This document shows, in pieces, positions 7,963 to 13,684 of a stretch of DNA of 14,610 bases. How positions within the stretch are numbered: position 1 is the stretch's first letter; the number at the start of each line of letters is the position of its first letter. The stretch comes from Patescibacteria group bacterium (GTDB taxonomy: Bacteria > Patescibacteriota > Minisyncoccia > Phycocordibacterales > Phycocordibacteraceae), in the NCBI GenBank assembly GCA_018823385.1, contig JAHJIK010000078.1, positions 1-14,610 on the forward strand, given 5' to 3'. The translations under genes and the position numbers were made by a program. Under the pieces are notes generated by a model, which saw only the letters and a list, made by a program, of their open reading frames with translations, did no database searches and was not told where the DNA came from.

Positions 7963-8399
7963 AGCGCTTTTTGAATAATAGATACTATGTCTCGCAACTC
8001 GTCATCACTACTATTTGGACGTTCATCTGCAGGAGTGGTCCGGTATATAAACTCACGAGGTTCATACTTATAAACTCCAGCATCACCTTCTTTTCTAGGA
8101 AGAATATGCAAATGAAAATGAGGTACGGACTGACCGCCAATTTTCTCTTCGTTCCATGCGTAATTGAAACCTTGGGCGCCAAAGGCTTTGATTAGAGCAT
8201 CCTTAAGCTGAACGCGCAGCTCCTCAATTGCGTCCTTCTCTTCGAACGTTAGGTCTTCATAGTAGATTGCGTGGCGTTTGGGCGAAATTAGTACATGGCC
8301 TGGAACGATTGGCGCTATCGTCGGAAAGGCAAAAGCAAAAGTGTTTTCTATAATGATTCTGCCTTTGGTTGTTTCGGGGGAGCAAAAAGCGCAACTCAT
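7959..8399 (-). CDS. HIT family (HINT-like) nucleotide hydrolase or transferase
   Basis: Histidine triad proteins hydrolyse or transfer nucleotidyl groups, for example from adenosine phosphoramidates or dinucleoside polyphosphates. The product is 146 aa from the ATG at 8399. A TTG 6 nt upstream would add two residues, but it lies in the presumed -10 to ATG gap. The N-terminus has a CxxC pair (Cys3, Cys6), as in zinc-binding HINT-type members. PGHVLISPKRH (33-43) is the usual core. GGQSVPHFHLHILPR (88-102) carries the triad His94-x-His96-x-His98, so the catalytic residues are intact. It lies 14 nt after the DUF3298 gene on the same strand, and its stop overlaps that of the coiled-coil gene. 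The exact substrate cannot be told from sequence. Confidence 0.93.
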   Translation of the reverse strand: MSCAFCSPETTKGRIIIENTFAFAFPTIAPIVPGHVLISPKRHAIYYEDLTFEEKDAIEELRVQLKDALIKAFGAQGFNYAWNEEKIGGQSVPHFHLHILPRKEGDAGVYKYEPREFIYRTTPADERPNSSDDELRDIVSIIQKAL

Positions 8400-8405
8400 A
8401 CCCAA

Positions 8406-8411
8406 ACTATA
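8406..8411 (-). promoter_or_regulatory. -10 hexamer 6 nt before the HIT start
   Basis: On the minus strand TATAGT is followed by TTGGGT and then ATG, so transcription from this -10 would begin on the start codon. No -35 is visible, and read-through from the DUF3298 gene is also possible because the two genes are only 14 nt apart. Confidence 0.35.
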
Positions 8412-8413
8412 AC

Positions 8414-9166
8414 TTAGTTCTCTAAAGGAATCTCGACTCGCTGTACGCCAAGTGCATACGGACCTACTTGGTACGGAGGGAAGATAATTACAAGAGTATC
8501 GCCGTCAACCACAAAGTTCTGGAAGTTAACCTCCATAGGAGTCGTGCCGTCCTCTAAGTACTCGGTATTAGCATACTCCCCAAGCTGCTCTCGCAGACTA
8601 TCTCTCGAAAGACCGCTCACTGTCTCAAGATAGCCTGGGTCATTGGGGAACAAGTCCTTTAGAGTCATAAGGTCACCCGTATTGAGGTTAAAGGTGAATG
8701 TTCTGAAATATAGATTGGGGTGGGCGCCCATTGTATCGGCATAGATAGAGTATTCATACGAGACAGTTTTATCAGACGTATATGTGTTGTATTCAAAGCC
8801 CAGAGCCTGTTTGCGACCCTGATCATACCCAAACATCTCAATATCTTCTGGAGTGAGAGAATCGAATCCTCCGTTACGCTTGAATTCCGCAATAGTTTCC
8901 TCCTGGAAGTCCCGCATAAGGGAAACGGCCTCTGTATCAGCTTTCACCCCTACAGACGCTGAAAGAGGGGTTTTTGAGGGATACACAGCCTGTATGTCGT
9001 AGTACTGAGTTGTTTCACTGAAGGTTTGGGGCTCAGGCTCAACAAAGGCAGGCACAGGTACTTCAAATCCTGGCGGAGGAGTTGTTGCCATGTACCAGAT
9101 AAGGCTGCCGAGGATAATAAAACCGAGGAGTCCGGCTCCAAGTGCACTCTGTGTCTTTTCGTTCAT
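8414..9166 (-). CDS. Membrane-anchored DUF3298-domain protein
   Basis: 250 aa. One N-terminal membrane segment (about residues 9-27, GAGLLGFIILGSLIWYMAT) is followed by a Pro/Glu-rich linker, so the rest probably lies outside the membrane. The C-terminal half matches the DUF3298 pattern known from RsiV-type anti-sigma factors and many uncharacterised exported proteins: GAHPNLYFRTFTFNLNTGD, LKDLF, YLETVSGLSRDSL, NFQNFVVDGDTLVIIF and PPYQVGPYALG, ending VEIPL. The region before it resembles the DUF4163 type often found with it. There is no cytosolic anti-sigma domain, since only about 8 residues precede the membrane segment, so it is not an RsiV itself. It is probably cotranscribed with the HIT gene downstream. 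Its function is unknown. Confidence 0.85.
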   Translation of the reverse strand: MNEKTQSALGAGLLGFIILGSLIWYMATTPPPGFEVPVPAFVEPEPQTFSETTQYYDIQAVYPSKTPLSASVGVKADTEAVSLMRDFQEETIAEFKRNGGFDSLTPEDIEMFGYDQGRKQALGFEYNTYTSDKTVSYEYSIYADTMGAHPNLYFRTFTFNLNTGDLMTLKDLFPNDPGYLETVSGLSRDSLREQLGEYANTEYLEDGTTPMEVNFQNFVVDGDTLVIIFPPYQVGPYALGVQRVEIPLEN

Positions 9167-9172
9167 ATGGCC

Positions 9173-9178
9173 AGTATA
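9173..9178 (-). promoter_or_regulatory. -10 hexamer 6 nt before the DUF3298 gene
   Basis: On the minus strand TATACT is followed by GGCCAT and then ATG at 9166, the same geometry as the HIT and coiled-coil genes, predicting a leaderless mRNA. The place of the -35 box is occupied by one arm of the 12-bp inverted repeat at 9190-9218. Confidence 0.45.
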
Positions 9179-9189
9179 CCCTATACATA

Positions 9190-9218
9190 TTGGGCCTCGT
9201 CGTGGTGACGAGGCCCAA
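9190..9218. terminator. 12-bp inverted repeat after the 48-aa ORF
   Basis: TTGGGCCTCGTC (9190-9201) pairs perfectly with GACGAGGCCCAA (9207-9218), loop GTGGT. It lies 5 nt after the stop of the minus-strand 48-aa ORF and just before the DUF3298 promoter, so it may terminate or attenuate minus-strand transcription. Neither side has a good T-run, so an operator or a processing hairpin is also possible. Confidence 0.5.
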
Positions 9219-9223
9219 ATCCC

Positions 9224-9370
9224 TCAGCAGCTTGCATGGTCCCGTTTTGGGGGTGGAAGAGGCTGCGGAGAAGGTATTGGCTTGGGTGGCTCATAGGGTG
9301 GAAGGGGGTCAAGTCCAGCCTTCATTCCCAATACACTCACCGCCCAAGCTATTGCTTTGAAATCCAACAT
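9224..9370 (-). CDS. Small proline-rich protein, 48 aa (candidate)
   Basis: An unrecognised small ORF. It starts MLDFKAIAWAVSVLGMKAG, a mildly hydrophobic stretch. It continues with a proline-rich tail containing DPLPPYEPPKPIPSP and QPLPPPKRDHASC, ending in Cys. The CCN codons keep strict phase across the tail, which argues for coding. An SD-like GAGGG lies 7 nt before the ATG. An extended -10, TGGTATTTT, lies further upstream, and a strong hairpin follows the stop. It may be a membrane-associated peptide, a small linker or an unstable chance ORF. It lies upstream of and in line with the DUF3298 and HIT genes. Confidence 0.5.
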   Translation of the reverse strand: MLDFKAIAWAVSVLGMKAGLDPLPPYEPPKPIPSPQPLPPPKRDHASC

Positions 9371-9423
9371 GGCACAGCCCTCGGGTCAGGAATTCGGCGT
9401 GATTGCCACCTGCCCGCATATGG

Positions 9424-9432
9424 AAAATACCA
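9424..9432 (-). promoter_or_regulatory. Extended -10 for the 48-aa ORF
   Basis: On the minus strand TG-G-TATTTT forms an extended -10. TTGAAA lies 20 nt further up, which is longer than ideal. Transcription would start near 9417, giving a leader of about 46 nt with GAGGG before the ATG. It is divergent from the rpsS promoter. Confidence 0.35.
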
Positions 9433-9469
9433 CGCACATGCCCCAAAGGTTTCAAAACACCTGTGGAAT

Positions 9470-9505
9470 TTGACACGAGCCTTACTTTCATATAGATTTT
9501 AGCTA
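9470..9505 (+). promoter_or_regulatory. Predicted promoter of rpsS to rplE
   Basis: A consensus -35 TTGACA (9470-9475), a 17-nt spacer and TAGATT (9493-9498) predict a start near 9505. An alternative -10, TATAGA (9491-9496), has a 15-nt spacer. The resulting leader is about 30 nt and starts with a short GC hairpin: CGCG (9509-9512) with CGCG (9517-9520), loop CTTG. This is followed by a T-run (9523-9527) and the ATG at 9535. Confidence 0.65.
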
Positions 9506-9534
9506 TCTCGCGCTTGCGCGGGTTTTTACTTCGC

Positions 9535-9879
9535 ATGTCCCGATCACTCAAAAAAGGCCCCTATATCAACCTCGACCTTCTAAAGAAGATTGAGGGCAAA
9601 AAGCCGAACGATACTCCGTCTATTAAGACGTGGGCTCGTAACAGCACTATTGCACCAGAAATGGTGGGCTTTACCTTTGGTGTACACAACGGTATGAAGC
9701 ACATCGATGTGCTTGTAACTGAGGACATGGTTGGACACCACCTAGGTGAGTTTTCATCATCGAAGAAATTCCTGCGACACGGAGGAAAGATGCAGAAGGA
9801 GCTTGAGCAGAAGAAGAAGGATTCTGAGATTGCAGCTGCAAAGGCCGCCAAGGCAGCACCTGCTGCTAAAAAAAAATAA
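9535..9879 (+). CDS. rpsS: 30S ribosomal protein S19 (uS19)
   Basis: Small-subunit head protein that contacts S13 and the A-site finger. MSRSLKKGPYIN is the family N-terminus, which fixes the start at 9535; a TTG at 9514 would add seven residues and lies inside the leader hairpin. The core has IKTWARNSTIAPEMVG, TFGVHNGMKHIDV, EDMVGHHLGEFSSSKKF and RHGGK. At 114 aa it is about 20 residues longer than usual, because of a charged C-terminal tail that ends in an Ala/Lys stretch (KAAKAAPAAKKK). First gene of its transcript; rplV follows after 3 nt. Confidence 0.96.
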   Translation: MSRSLKKGPYINLDLLKKIEGKKPNDTPSIKTWARNSTIAPEMVGFTFGVHNGMKHIDVLVTEDMVGHHLGEFSSSKKFLRHGGKMQKELEQKKKDSEIAAAKAAKAAPAAKKK

Positions 9880-9882
9880 GAT

Positions 9883-10212
9883 ATGAAGGCTGAACTCACT
9901 AGCTACAACCAGACTCCTCGCAAGGTTCGCCTTGTGACTGATATGGTAAAAGGAAAGAAGGTGTCAGAGGCAGTTGCTGCTCTGGCCTTCCTTCCTAAGC
10001 GTGCTGCTGAGCCAATTCAGAAGCTTATTCTTTCTGCTGCAGCGAATGCTAAGTCAACCGGAGCTGATATGGAGACTCTTCGTGTGAAGAACATCACTGT
10101 AGACAGCGCTGGAATGCTTATGCGCTTCATGCCTCGTGCTATGGGACGCTCAGCTCCTATCCGACGCCGCAAAAGCCGCGTTATGGTTACTCTTTCCACA
10201 GACGCAAAATAA
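9883..10212 (+). CDS. rplV: 50S ribosomal protein L22 (uL22)
   Basis: Large-subunit protein whose beta hairpin lines the exit tunnel. 109 aa, typical. The family N-terminus reads SYNQTPRKVRLVTDMVKGKK, followed by AVAALAFLPKRAAEPIQKLI and the hairpin MPRAMGRSAPIRRRKSRVMV, which in most bacteria reads PRARGRA followed by KRTSH. It starts 3 nt after the rpsS stop and ends 3 nt before rpsC. Neither start has an SD site, so reinitiation by the terminating ribosome is likely. Confidence 0.96.
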   Translation: MKAELTSYNQTPRKVRLVTDMVKGKKVSEAVAALAFLPKRAAEPIQKLILSAAANAKSTGADMETLRVKNITVDSAGMLMRFMPRAMGRSAPIRRRKSRVMVTLSTDAK

Positions 10213-10215
10213 ATC

Positions 10216-10887
10216 ATGACTCACACCGTACATCCTTACGCACACCGACTTGGCATTATTCGCGATTGGCGAAGCCGATGGTTTGCTACAGATAAGAAAT
10301 CATTCCGCGAGAATATTGCGGTAGATGCTGCTATCCGCGGTTTCCTTAAGAAGCGCCTTCGATCAATGCATGTTGCTGAGATTGAAATCGAGCGAACACA
10401 GAGCGAGGTGCGTGTAATCCTACACACAGCTCGTCCAGGTCTTGTTATTGGTCGTTCAGGTGAGAATGCTACAAAGCTCCGCAAGGAACTTACTTCAGTA
10501 GTACACAAAGCATCACCAAAGCACGATCGTGCCGTTAAGCTCGACATCATGGAGATTCGACAGCCTGAGACAAGTGCTGCCGTTATTGGATTCATGGTTG
10601 CTGAAGGTCTTGAGAAGCGTATGCCATTCCGTCGTGTGCTTAAGCAGACAGTGGAGAAGGTAATGGCAACTCGTGATGTTCTCGGTGTTCGTATCATGGT
10701 GTCAGGTCGCCTTGGCGGTTCTGACATGGCTCGTACTGAGCAGATCAAGCGTGGTCGTGTGCCGCTTCAGACGTTCCGTGCAAACATTGATTACGCTCAC
10801 CAGGAGGCAAACCTTCCGTACGGTGTAATTGGTATCAAGGTGTGGGTCTACCTTGGTGATGAGCACGTAAACCGCGATAGCAAATAA
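10216..10887 (+). CDS. rpsC: 30S ribosomal protein S3 (uS3)
   Basis: Protein of the mRNA entry channel with helicase activity. 223 aa, the usual length. The N-terminal HPYAHRLGIIRDWRSRWFA and the KH domain motif GLVIGRSGENATKLRKEL are clear. The C-terminal domain has GVRIMVSGRLGGSDMAR, the loop YAHQEANLPYGVIGIKVWVY and the end LGDEH. It lies between rplV and rplP with gaps of 3 and 4 nt. Confidence 0.97.
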   Translation: MTHTVHPYAHRLGIIRDWRSRWFATDKKSFRENIAVDAAIRGFLKKRLRSMHVAEIEIERTQSEVRVILHTARPGLVIGRSGENATKLRKELTSVVHKASPKHDRAVKLDIMEIRQPETSAAVIGFMVAEGLEKRMPFRRVLKQTVEKVMATRDVLGVRIMVSGRLGGSDMARTEQIKRGRVPLQTFRANIDYAHQEANLPYGVIGIKVWVYLGDEHVNRDSK

Positions 10888-10891
10888 GCCT

Positions 10892-11314
10892 ATGTTGTTC
10901 CCAAAGAAAGTAAAACACCGAAAGTGGCAGACAGGACGAAAGAGTCCTGAGAAGCTAGCTCGCCCTGATACACGTGGTACCAAGGTTTCTTTTGGCGCAT
11001 ACGGCATGAAGGCTATCACTGGTTCTCGTATCACTTCAAACCAGATTGAAGCTGCTCGTAAAGTGCTTACTCGTGCTACGGGTAAGACAGGAAAGATGTG
11101 GATTCGTATCTTCCCAGATCGACCAATCACGAAGAAGCCTGCTGAGGTGGGAATGGGTAAGGGTAAGGGAGATCCAGATCACTTCGTATTCCAGGTGCAG
11201 CCAGGTCGTGTTCTTTTTGAACTAGACGGAGTAAGCGAGTCTGTCGCACGCGATGCAATTCGCCGTGCAGGTGGAAAGCTTCCGCTAAAAGTAAATACGG
11301 TCACCCGTTCATAA
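10892..11314 (+). CDS. rplP: 50S ribosomal protein L16 (uL16)
   Basis: Late-assembling large-subunit protein next to the A and P sites, needed for tRNA positioning. 140 aa, typical. MLFPKKVKHRKWQTGR, GTKVSFGAYGMKAI, RKVLTRATGKTGKMWIRIFP, KPAEVGMGKGKGDPDHFV and the end GGKLPLKV match the family throughout. The usual arginine hydroxylated by RoxA in E. coli cannot be placed with certainty from sequence alone. It lies 7 nt before rpmC. Confidence 0.97.
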   Translation: MLFPKKVKHRKWQTGRKSPEKLARPDTRGTKVSFGAYGMKAITGSRITSNQIEAARKVLTRATGKTGKMWIRIFPDRPITKKPAEVGMGKGKGDPDHFVFQVQPGRVLFELDGVSESVARDAIRRAGGKLPLKVNTVTRS

Positions 11315-11321
11315 TTTTCGT

Positions 11322-11516
11322 ATGGCTAAGAAAACAAATTACAAGGAGAAGAACATTGAGGAGCTCACCAAACTATTGGCTGAGAAGCGTGAGGAGCACC
11401 GACAGATTCGGTTCCAGTCAGCTGGAGCGAAAGCTAAGGACAGCAACGCATCTTCAAAGGTTCGAAAGGAGATCGCTCGTATTATGACTGAGCTTGGGGT
11501 TAAAGACCTTGCATAA
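11322..11516 (+). CDS. rpmC: 50S ribosomal protein L29 (uL29)
   Basis: Small helical protein at the tunnel exit, next to L23. 64 aa, typical. The first helix is NIEELTKLLAEKREEHRQIRFQ and the second helix holds SSKVRKEIARIMTELGVKD, which is the two-helix fold of the family. The start context is tttcgtATGgct, a recurring motif among the translation genes here. It lies between rplP and rpsQ as in most bacteria. Confidence 0.93.
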   Translation: MAKKTNYKEKNIEELTKLLAEKREEHRQIRFQSAGAKAKDSNASSKVRKEIARIMTELGVKDLA

Positions 11517-11522
11517 ACTTAT

Positions 11523-11768
11523 ATGGAACAGAAAACAACAAAACCCCAGACTTTCCGAGGCGTTGTCGTAAAGACAGCGATGAAAGATACCGCAACGGTT
11601 GAGGTGTCTCGCTACGTAATGCATCCAAAGTACAAGAAGTACCAGACACGTACTCAGAAGTACCTTGTGCATGACCCAGAGAACACTGTAAAGGTTGGTG
11701 ATGAGGTAACTATCGAAGGATGCCGCCCAATCTCAAAGCTGAAGCGATTTAAAATTGTAACTTCTTAA
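11523..11768 (+). CDS. rpsQ: 30S ribosomal protein S17 (uS17)
   Basis: Primary-binding small-subunit protein with an OB fold. 81 aa, typical. FRGVVVKTAMKDTATVEVSRYVMHPKYKK is split over the first strands, followed by YLVHDPENTVKVGDEVTIEGCRPISKLKRF, the family's most conserved part. The ATG is 6 nt after rpmC. rplN starts only 2 nt after its stop. Confidence 0.95.
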   Translation: MEQKTTKPQTFRGVVVKTAMKDTATVEVSRYVMHPKYKKYQTRTQKYLVHDPENTVKVGDEVTIEGCRPISKLKRFKIVTS

Positions 11769-11770
11769 GT

Positions 11771-12148
11771 ATGTTGCAGACACAAACAATCGTTCACGTT
11801 GCAGATAACTCAGGTGCCAAAGTGGCGCGAATCTTCAAAGTACTCGGAGGATCAAAGCGACGATACGCTGAAATTGGTGATGTAGTTGTTGTGTCAGTAC
11901 AGACTGCAGAGCCACGTAAGGCGGTTAAGAAGAAAGATATTTATAAAGCAGTGGTAGTTCGTCAGCGTAAGCCATATCGTCGTGCAAACGGCTCATACAT
12001 CCGCTTCGATGATAACGCTGTTGTTCTTATTGAGAAGCAGGGTAAGGAGATGGGACCTAAGGGTAACCGTGTATTCGGTCCTGTACCACGCGACCTCGTC
12101 GAGCGCGGATGGCAGAACATTGCCTCACTAGCCCCTGAAGTTGTCTAA
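11771..12148 (+). CDS. rplN: 50S ribosomal protein L14 (uL14)
   Basis: Protein of the intersubunit face that contacts helix 95 and the 30S subunit, and the binding site of the silencing factor RsfS. 125 aa, against 122 usually. MLQTQTIVHVADNSGAKVARI, RRYAEIGDVVVVSV, KKKDIYKAVVVRQRK and IRFDDNAVVLI, ending RVFGPVPRDL, fit the family closely. The gap to rpsQ is 2 nt, the clearest sign of coupled translation in the unit. Confidence 0.97.
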   Translation: MLQTQTIVHVADNSGAKVARIFKVLGGSKRRYAEIGDVVVVSVQTAEPRKAVKKKDIYKAVVVRQRKPYRRANGSYIRFDDNAVVLIEKQGKEMGPKGNRVFGPVPRDLVERGWQNIASLAPEVV

Positions 12149-12159
12149 CCTATACGCTT

Positions 12160-12471
12160 ATGAAGATGAAACTAAAAAAAGGAGACCAGGTGGTAGTTGT
12201 AACTGGAAAAGATAAGGGAAAGACTGGAGCAATTCTTCAGGTTATTGCCGACGAGAACCGAATTGTTGTTGATGGCGTTGGTATGATCAAGCGTCACATC
12301 AAGAAGACTCGCGGCCAGGCTGGACAGATTGTTGAGCGCCCTGCATCAATCCATGCTTCAAACGTTATGTTCATGGACCCGAAAGAGAAGAAGGGTACAC
12401 GCATTGGTCGTAAGGTTGAAGACGGCAAGATTGTCCGCGTTGCTAAGAAGAGTGGGACCACCCTCTCATAA
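12160..12471 (+). CDS. rplX: 50S ribosomal protein L24 (uL24)
   Basis: Assembly-initiating large-subunit protein with a KOW motif. 103 aa, typical. The KOW region reads LKKGDQVVVVTGKDKGKTGA near residues 4-23, followed by ENRIVVDGVGMIKRHIKK and the C-terminal part HASNVMFMDPKEKKGTRIG. Its stop TAA (12469-12471) shares a base with a possible upstream ATG of rplE (TAATG). Confidence 0.96.
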   Translation: MKMKLKKGDQVVVVTGKDKGKTGAILQVIADENRIVVDGVGMIKRHIKKTRGQAGQIVERPASIHASNVMFMDPKEKKGTRIGRKVEDGKIVRVAKKSGTTLS

Positions 12472-12482
12472 TGTATTTACGT

Positions 12483-13016
12483 ATGATGCTTTCAAAAACA
12501 CGACAGGAAGAAGGATATAAGGCTCTTGCAGAAGAGTTTGGATACACAAACGTTATGGCTGCTCCTCGCATCCTAAAGATCGTTGTATCTTCAGGCGTTG
12601 GAAAGGCTCGTGACAAGAACCGAAACAAGGTAGTTGAGGATCGTCTTGCAAAGATCACTGGTCAGAAGCCTGCTGAGCGCGTTGCACGTCAGTCAATCGC
12701 TTCATTCAAGCTTCGTGAGGGTGAAATCGTTGGATACCAGTCAACACTTCGTGGCGCACGTATGTACGACTTCCTCGATAAGCTTATTCATATCGCACTT
12801 CCTCGTACTCGAGACTTCCGTGGCCTTAACATCAGCGCTGTTGATGGAATGGGTAACCTAACAATCGGTATCAAGGAGCACACAATCTTCCCGGAGATTG
12901 CAGACGAGGAGCTTAAGGACGTGTTTGGTCTTGCCGTTACGGTTGTAACAACTGCAAAGACCAAGAAGGAGGCTGAGGCTTTCTTTAAGCACATGGGAAT
13001 CCCGTTTAAGGCATAG
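12483..13016 (+). CDS. rplE: 50S ribosomal protein L5 (uL5)
   Basis: Protein of the central protuberance that binds 5S rRNA. The start at 12483 (ttacgtATGATG) is chosen because it has the same cgtATG context as tuf, rpsJ, rplW, rpmC and rpsN. An in-frame ATG at 12471, overlapping the rplX stop as TAATG, would add MYLR. From 12483 the product is 177 aa, typical. EEFGYTNVMAAPRILKIVV, then GVGKARDKNR, ITGQKPAERVARQSIASFKL, GARMYDFLDKL and PRTRDFRGL are all family features. The usual IVLNMGVG reads IVVSSGVG. It is the last gene before a strong terminator; rpsN, normally next, is displaced by an accessory gene. Confidence 0.96.
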   Translation: MMLSKTRQEEGYKALAEEFGYTNVMAAPRILKIVVSSGVGKARDKNRNKVVEDRLAKITGQKPAERVARQSIASFKLREGEIVGYQSTLRGARMYDFLDKLIHIALPRTRDFRGLNISAVDGMGNLTIGIKEHTIFPEIADEELKDVFGLAVTVVTTAKTKKEAEAFFKHMGIPFKA

Positions 13017-13070
13017 TGCCCAAACAAAGCAAAAAGGCCCTGTAGAGGGCCTTTTTGCTTTGTTTGGGCA
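13017..13070 (+). terminator. Terminator of rpsS-rplE, perfect 25-bp stem
   Basis: Positions 13017-13041 pair without a mismatch with 13046-13070, loop GTAG. The GC core AGGCCCT/AGGGCCT is flanked by A- and T-runs and then by CAAAGC/GCTTTG and TGCCCAAA/TTTGGGCA. The first paired base directly follows the rplE stop codon. It is much longer than needed for termination and is symmetric, so it should act in both directions. Confidence 0.93.
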
Positions 13071-13071
13071 G

Positions 13072-13087
13072 TGGTATACATAGTACA
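13072..13087 (+). promoter_or_regulatory. Extended -10 promoter and SD for the 152-aa gene
   Basis: TG-G-TATACA (13072-13080) forms an extended -10 beginning one base after the terminator stem, with only a poor TTTTTG at -35 distance. Transcription would start near 13087, with a leader of about 27 nt containing GGGAG (13102-13106) 7 nt before the ATG. Confidence 0.45.
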
Positions 13088-13113
13088 GACAGCTAACACT
13101 TGGGAGAGTAGCT

Positions 13114-13572
13114 ATGGACACGAGAGATCGCTCGCTTCTTATGTTGGGTGACGTTTTCTTCGCTAACAGTCACCACGACCTAACTGCTGAAGAGCTGCGC
13201 GACATCTTCCCGCAGCTCGGCATCGACGATTTGGTTATTGCGATGTATGCAGGACGTCTGGGCACTATCGAGGGGCGCCATGTACTTGAATCGACACACT
13301 ACAAAACGTGTCCCAATGAAGACTGGCAGGTCCTCACAATATTTAAGGACTTGGGCGCATTTGGTGTTGAATTACTGCACTTTTGCAATTACGTCGTCAG
13401 ACATGTCGACACACTAACCTCGTCGAAGTTAATCGCTACACCGGTACGCACTGATAATGGAGAAAGAGTCTTAGCTGCGTCGTTCGCGGCGAGTCAACCA
13501 CATATTTCGCTGTATGAGCCTGCATCTACGCCAGAAACCAAGGAAGTTACCTGGCTTACATACCGTCTGTAA
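13114..13572 (+). CDS. Hypothetical protein, 152 aa, between rplE and rpsN
   Basis: Not recognised. The start is supported by an SD-like GGGAG 7 nt upstream. The product appears to be a soluble, mildly acidic mixed alpha/beta protein without a signal peptide or membrane segment. Visible features are a helical N-terminal part (LTAEELRDIFPQLGIDDLV), a central EDWQVLTIFKDLGAFGVELL and a C-terminal half with many Thr and Ser. No catalytic motif is evident. It has its own promoter and terminator, like the 161-aa gene in the rpsJ-rplC gap. The two share no obvious sequence similarity. Codon choice is less biased than in the adjacent ribosomal genes. Confidence 0.75.
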   Translation: MDTRDRSLLMLGDVFFANSHHDLTAEELRDIFPQLGIDDLVIAMYAGRLGTIEGRHVLESTHYKTCPNEDWQVLTIFKDLGAFGVELLHFCNYVVRHVDTLTSSKLIATPVRTDNGERVLAASFAASQPHISLYEPASTPETKEVTWLTYRL

Positions 13573-13580
13573 CGGCCAAT

Positions 13581-13615
13581 AAAACGCCTCTTCGTCATCG
13601 ACGGAGGGGCGTTTT
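13581..13615 (+). terminator. Intrinsic terminator of the 152-aa gene
   Basis: A 16-bp stem (13581-13596 with 13600-13615), including two G-T pairs, has loop ATC and outer part AAAACGCC/GGCGTTTT, followed by CTTC. It lies 8 nt after the stop codon. Confidence 0.88.
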
Positions 13616-13625
13616 CTTCATTAGT

Positions 13626-13661
13626 TTGACAGCGTATTTGCTTGCTGATAGTATGCCTGAA
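13626..13661 (+). promoter_or_regulatory. Predicted promoter of rpsN-rpsH-rplF
   Basis: A consensus -35 TTGACA (13626-13631), a 17-nt spacer and TAGTAT (13649-13654) predict a start at about 13661. That is the first base of a 6-bp hairpin, AGCTCG (13661-13666) with CGAGCT (13670-13675), loop GAC. A T-run (13677-13681) and cgtATG follow. The whole leader is about 24 nt. Confidence 0.7.
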
Positions 13662-13684
13662 GCTCGGACCGAGCTATTTTTCGT

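Noticed and set aside
7536..9535. Insertion sequence or prophage origin of the middle accessory block
   Set aside because: No transposase, integrase, terminal repeats or target duplications are visible; the HIT and DUF3298 genes are ordinary chromosomal families.
9309..9551. 80-codon minus-strand frame over the rpsS promoter
   Set aside because: It covers the rpsS promoter and start antisense. The 48-aa ORF in another frame has better signals.
10236..10748. 170-codon minus-strand frame
   Set aside because: Antisense shadow of rpsC; its product has no domain character and no start signals were found.
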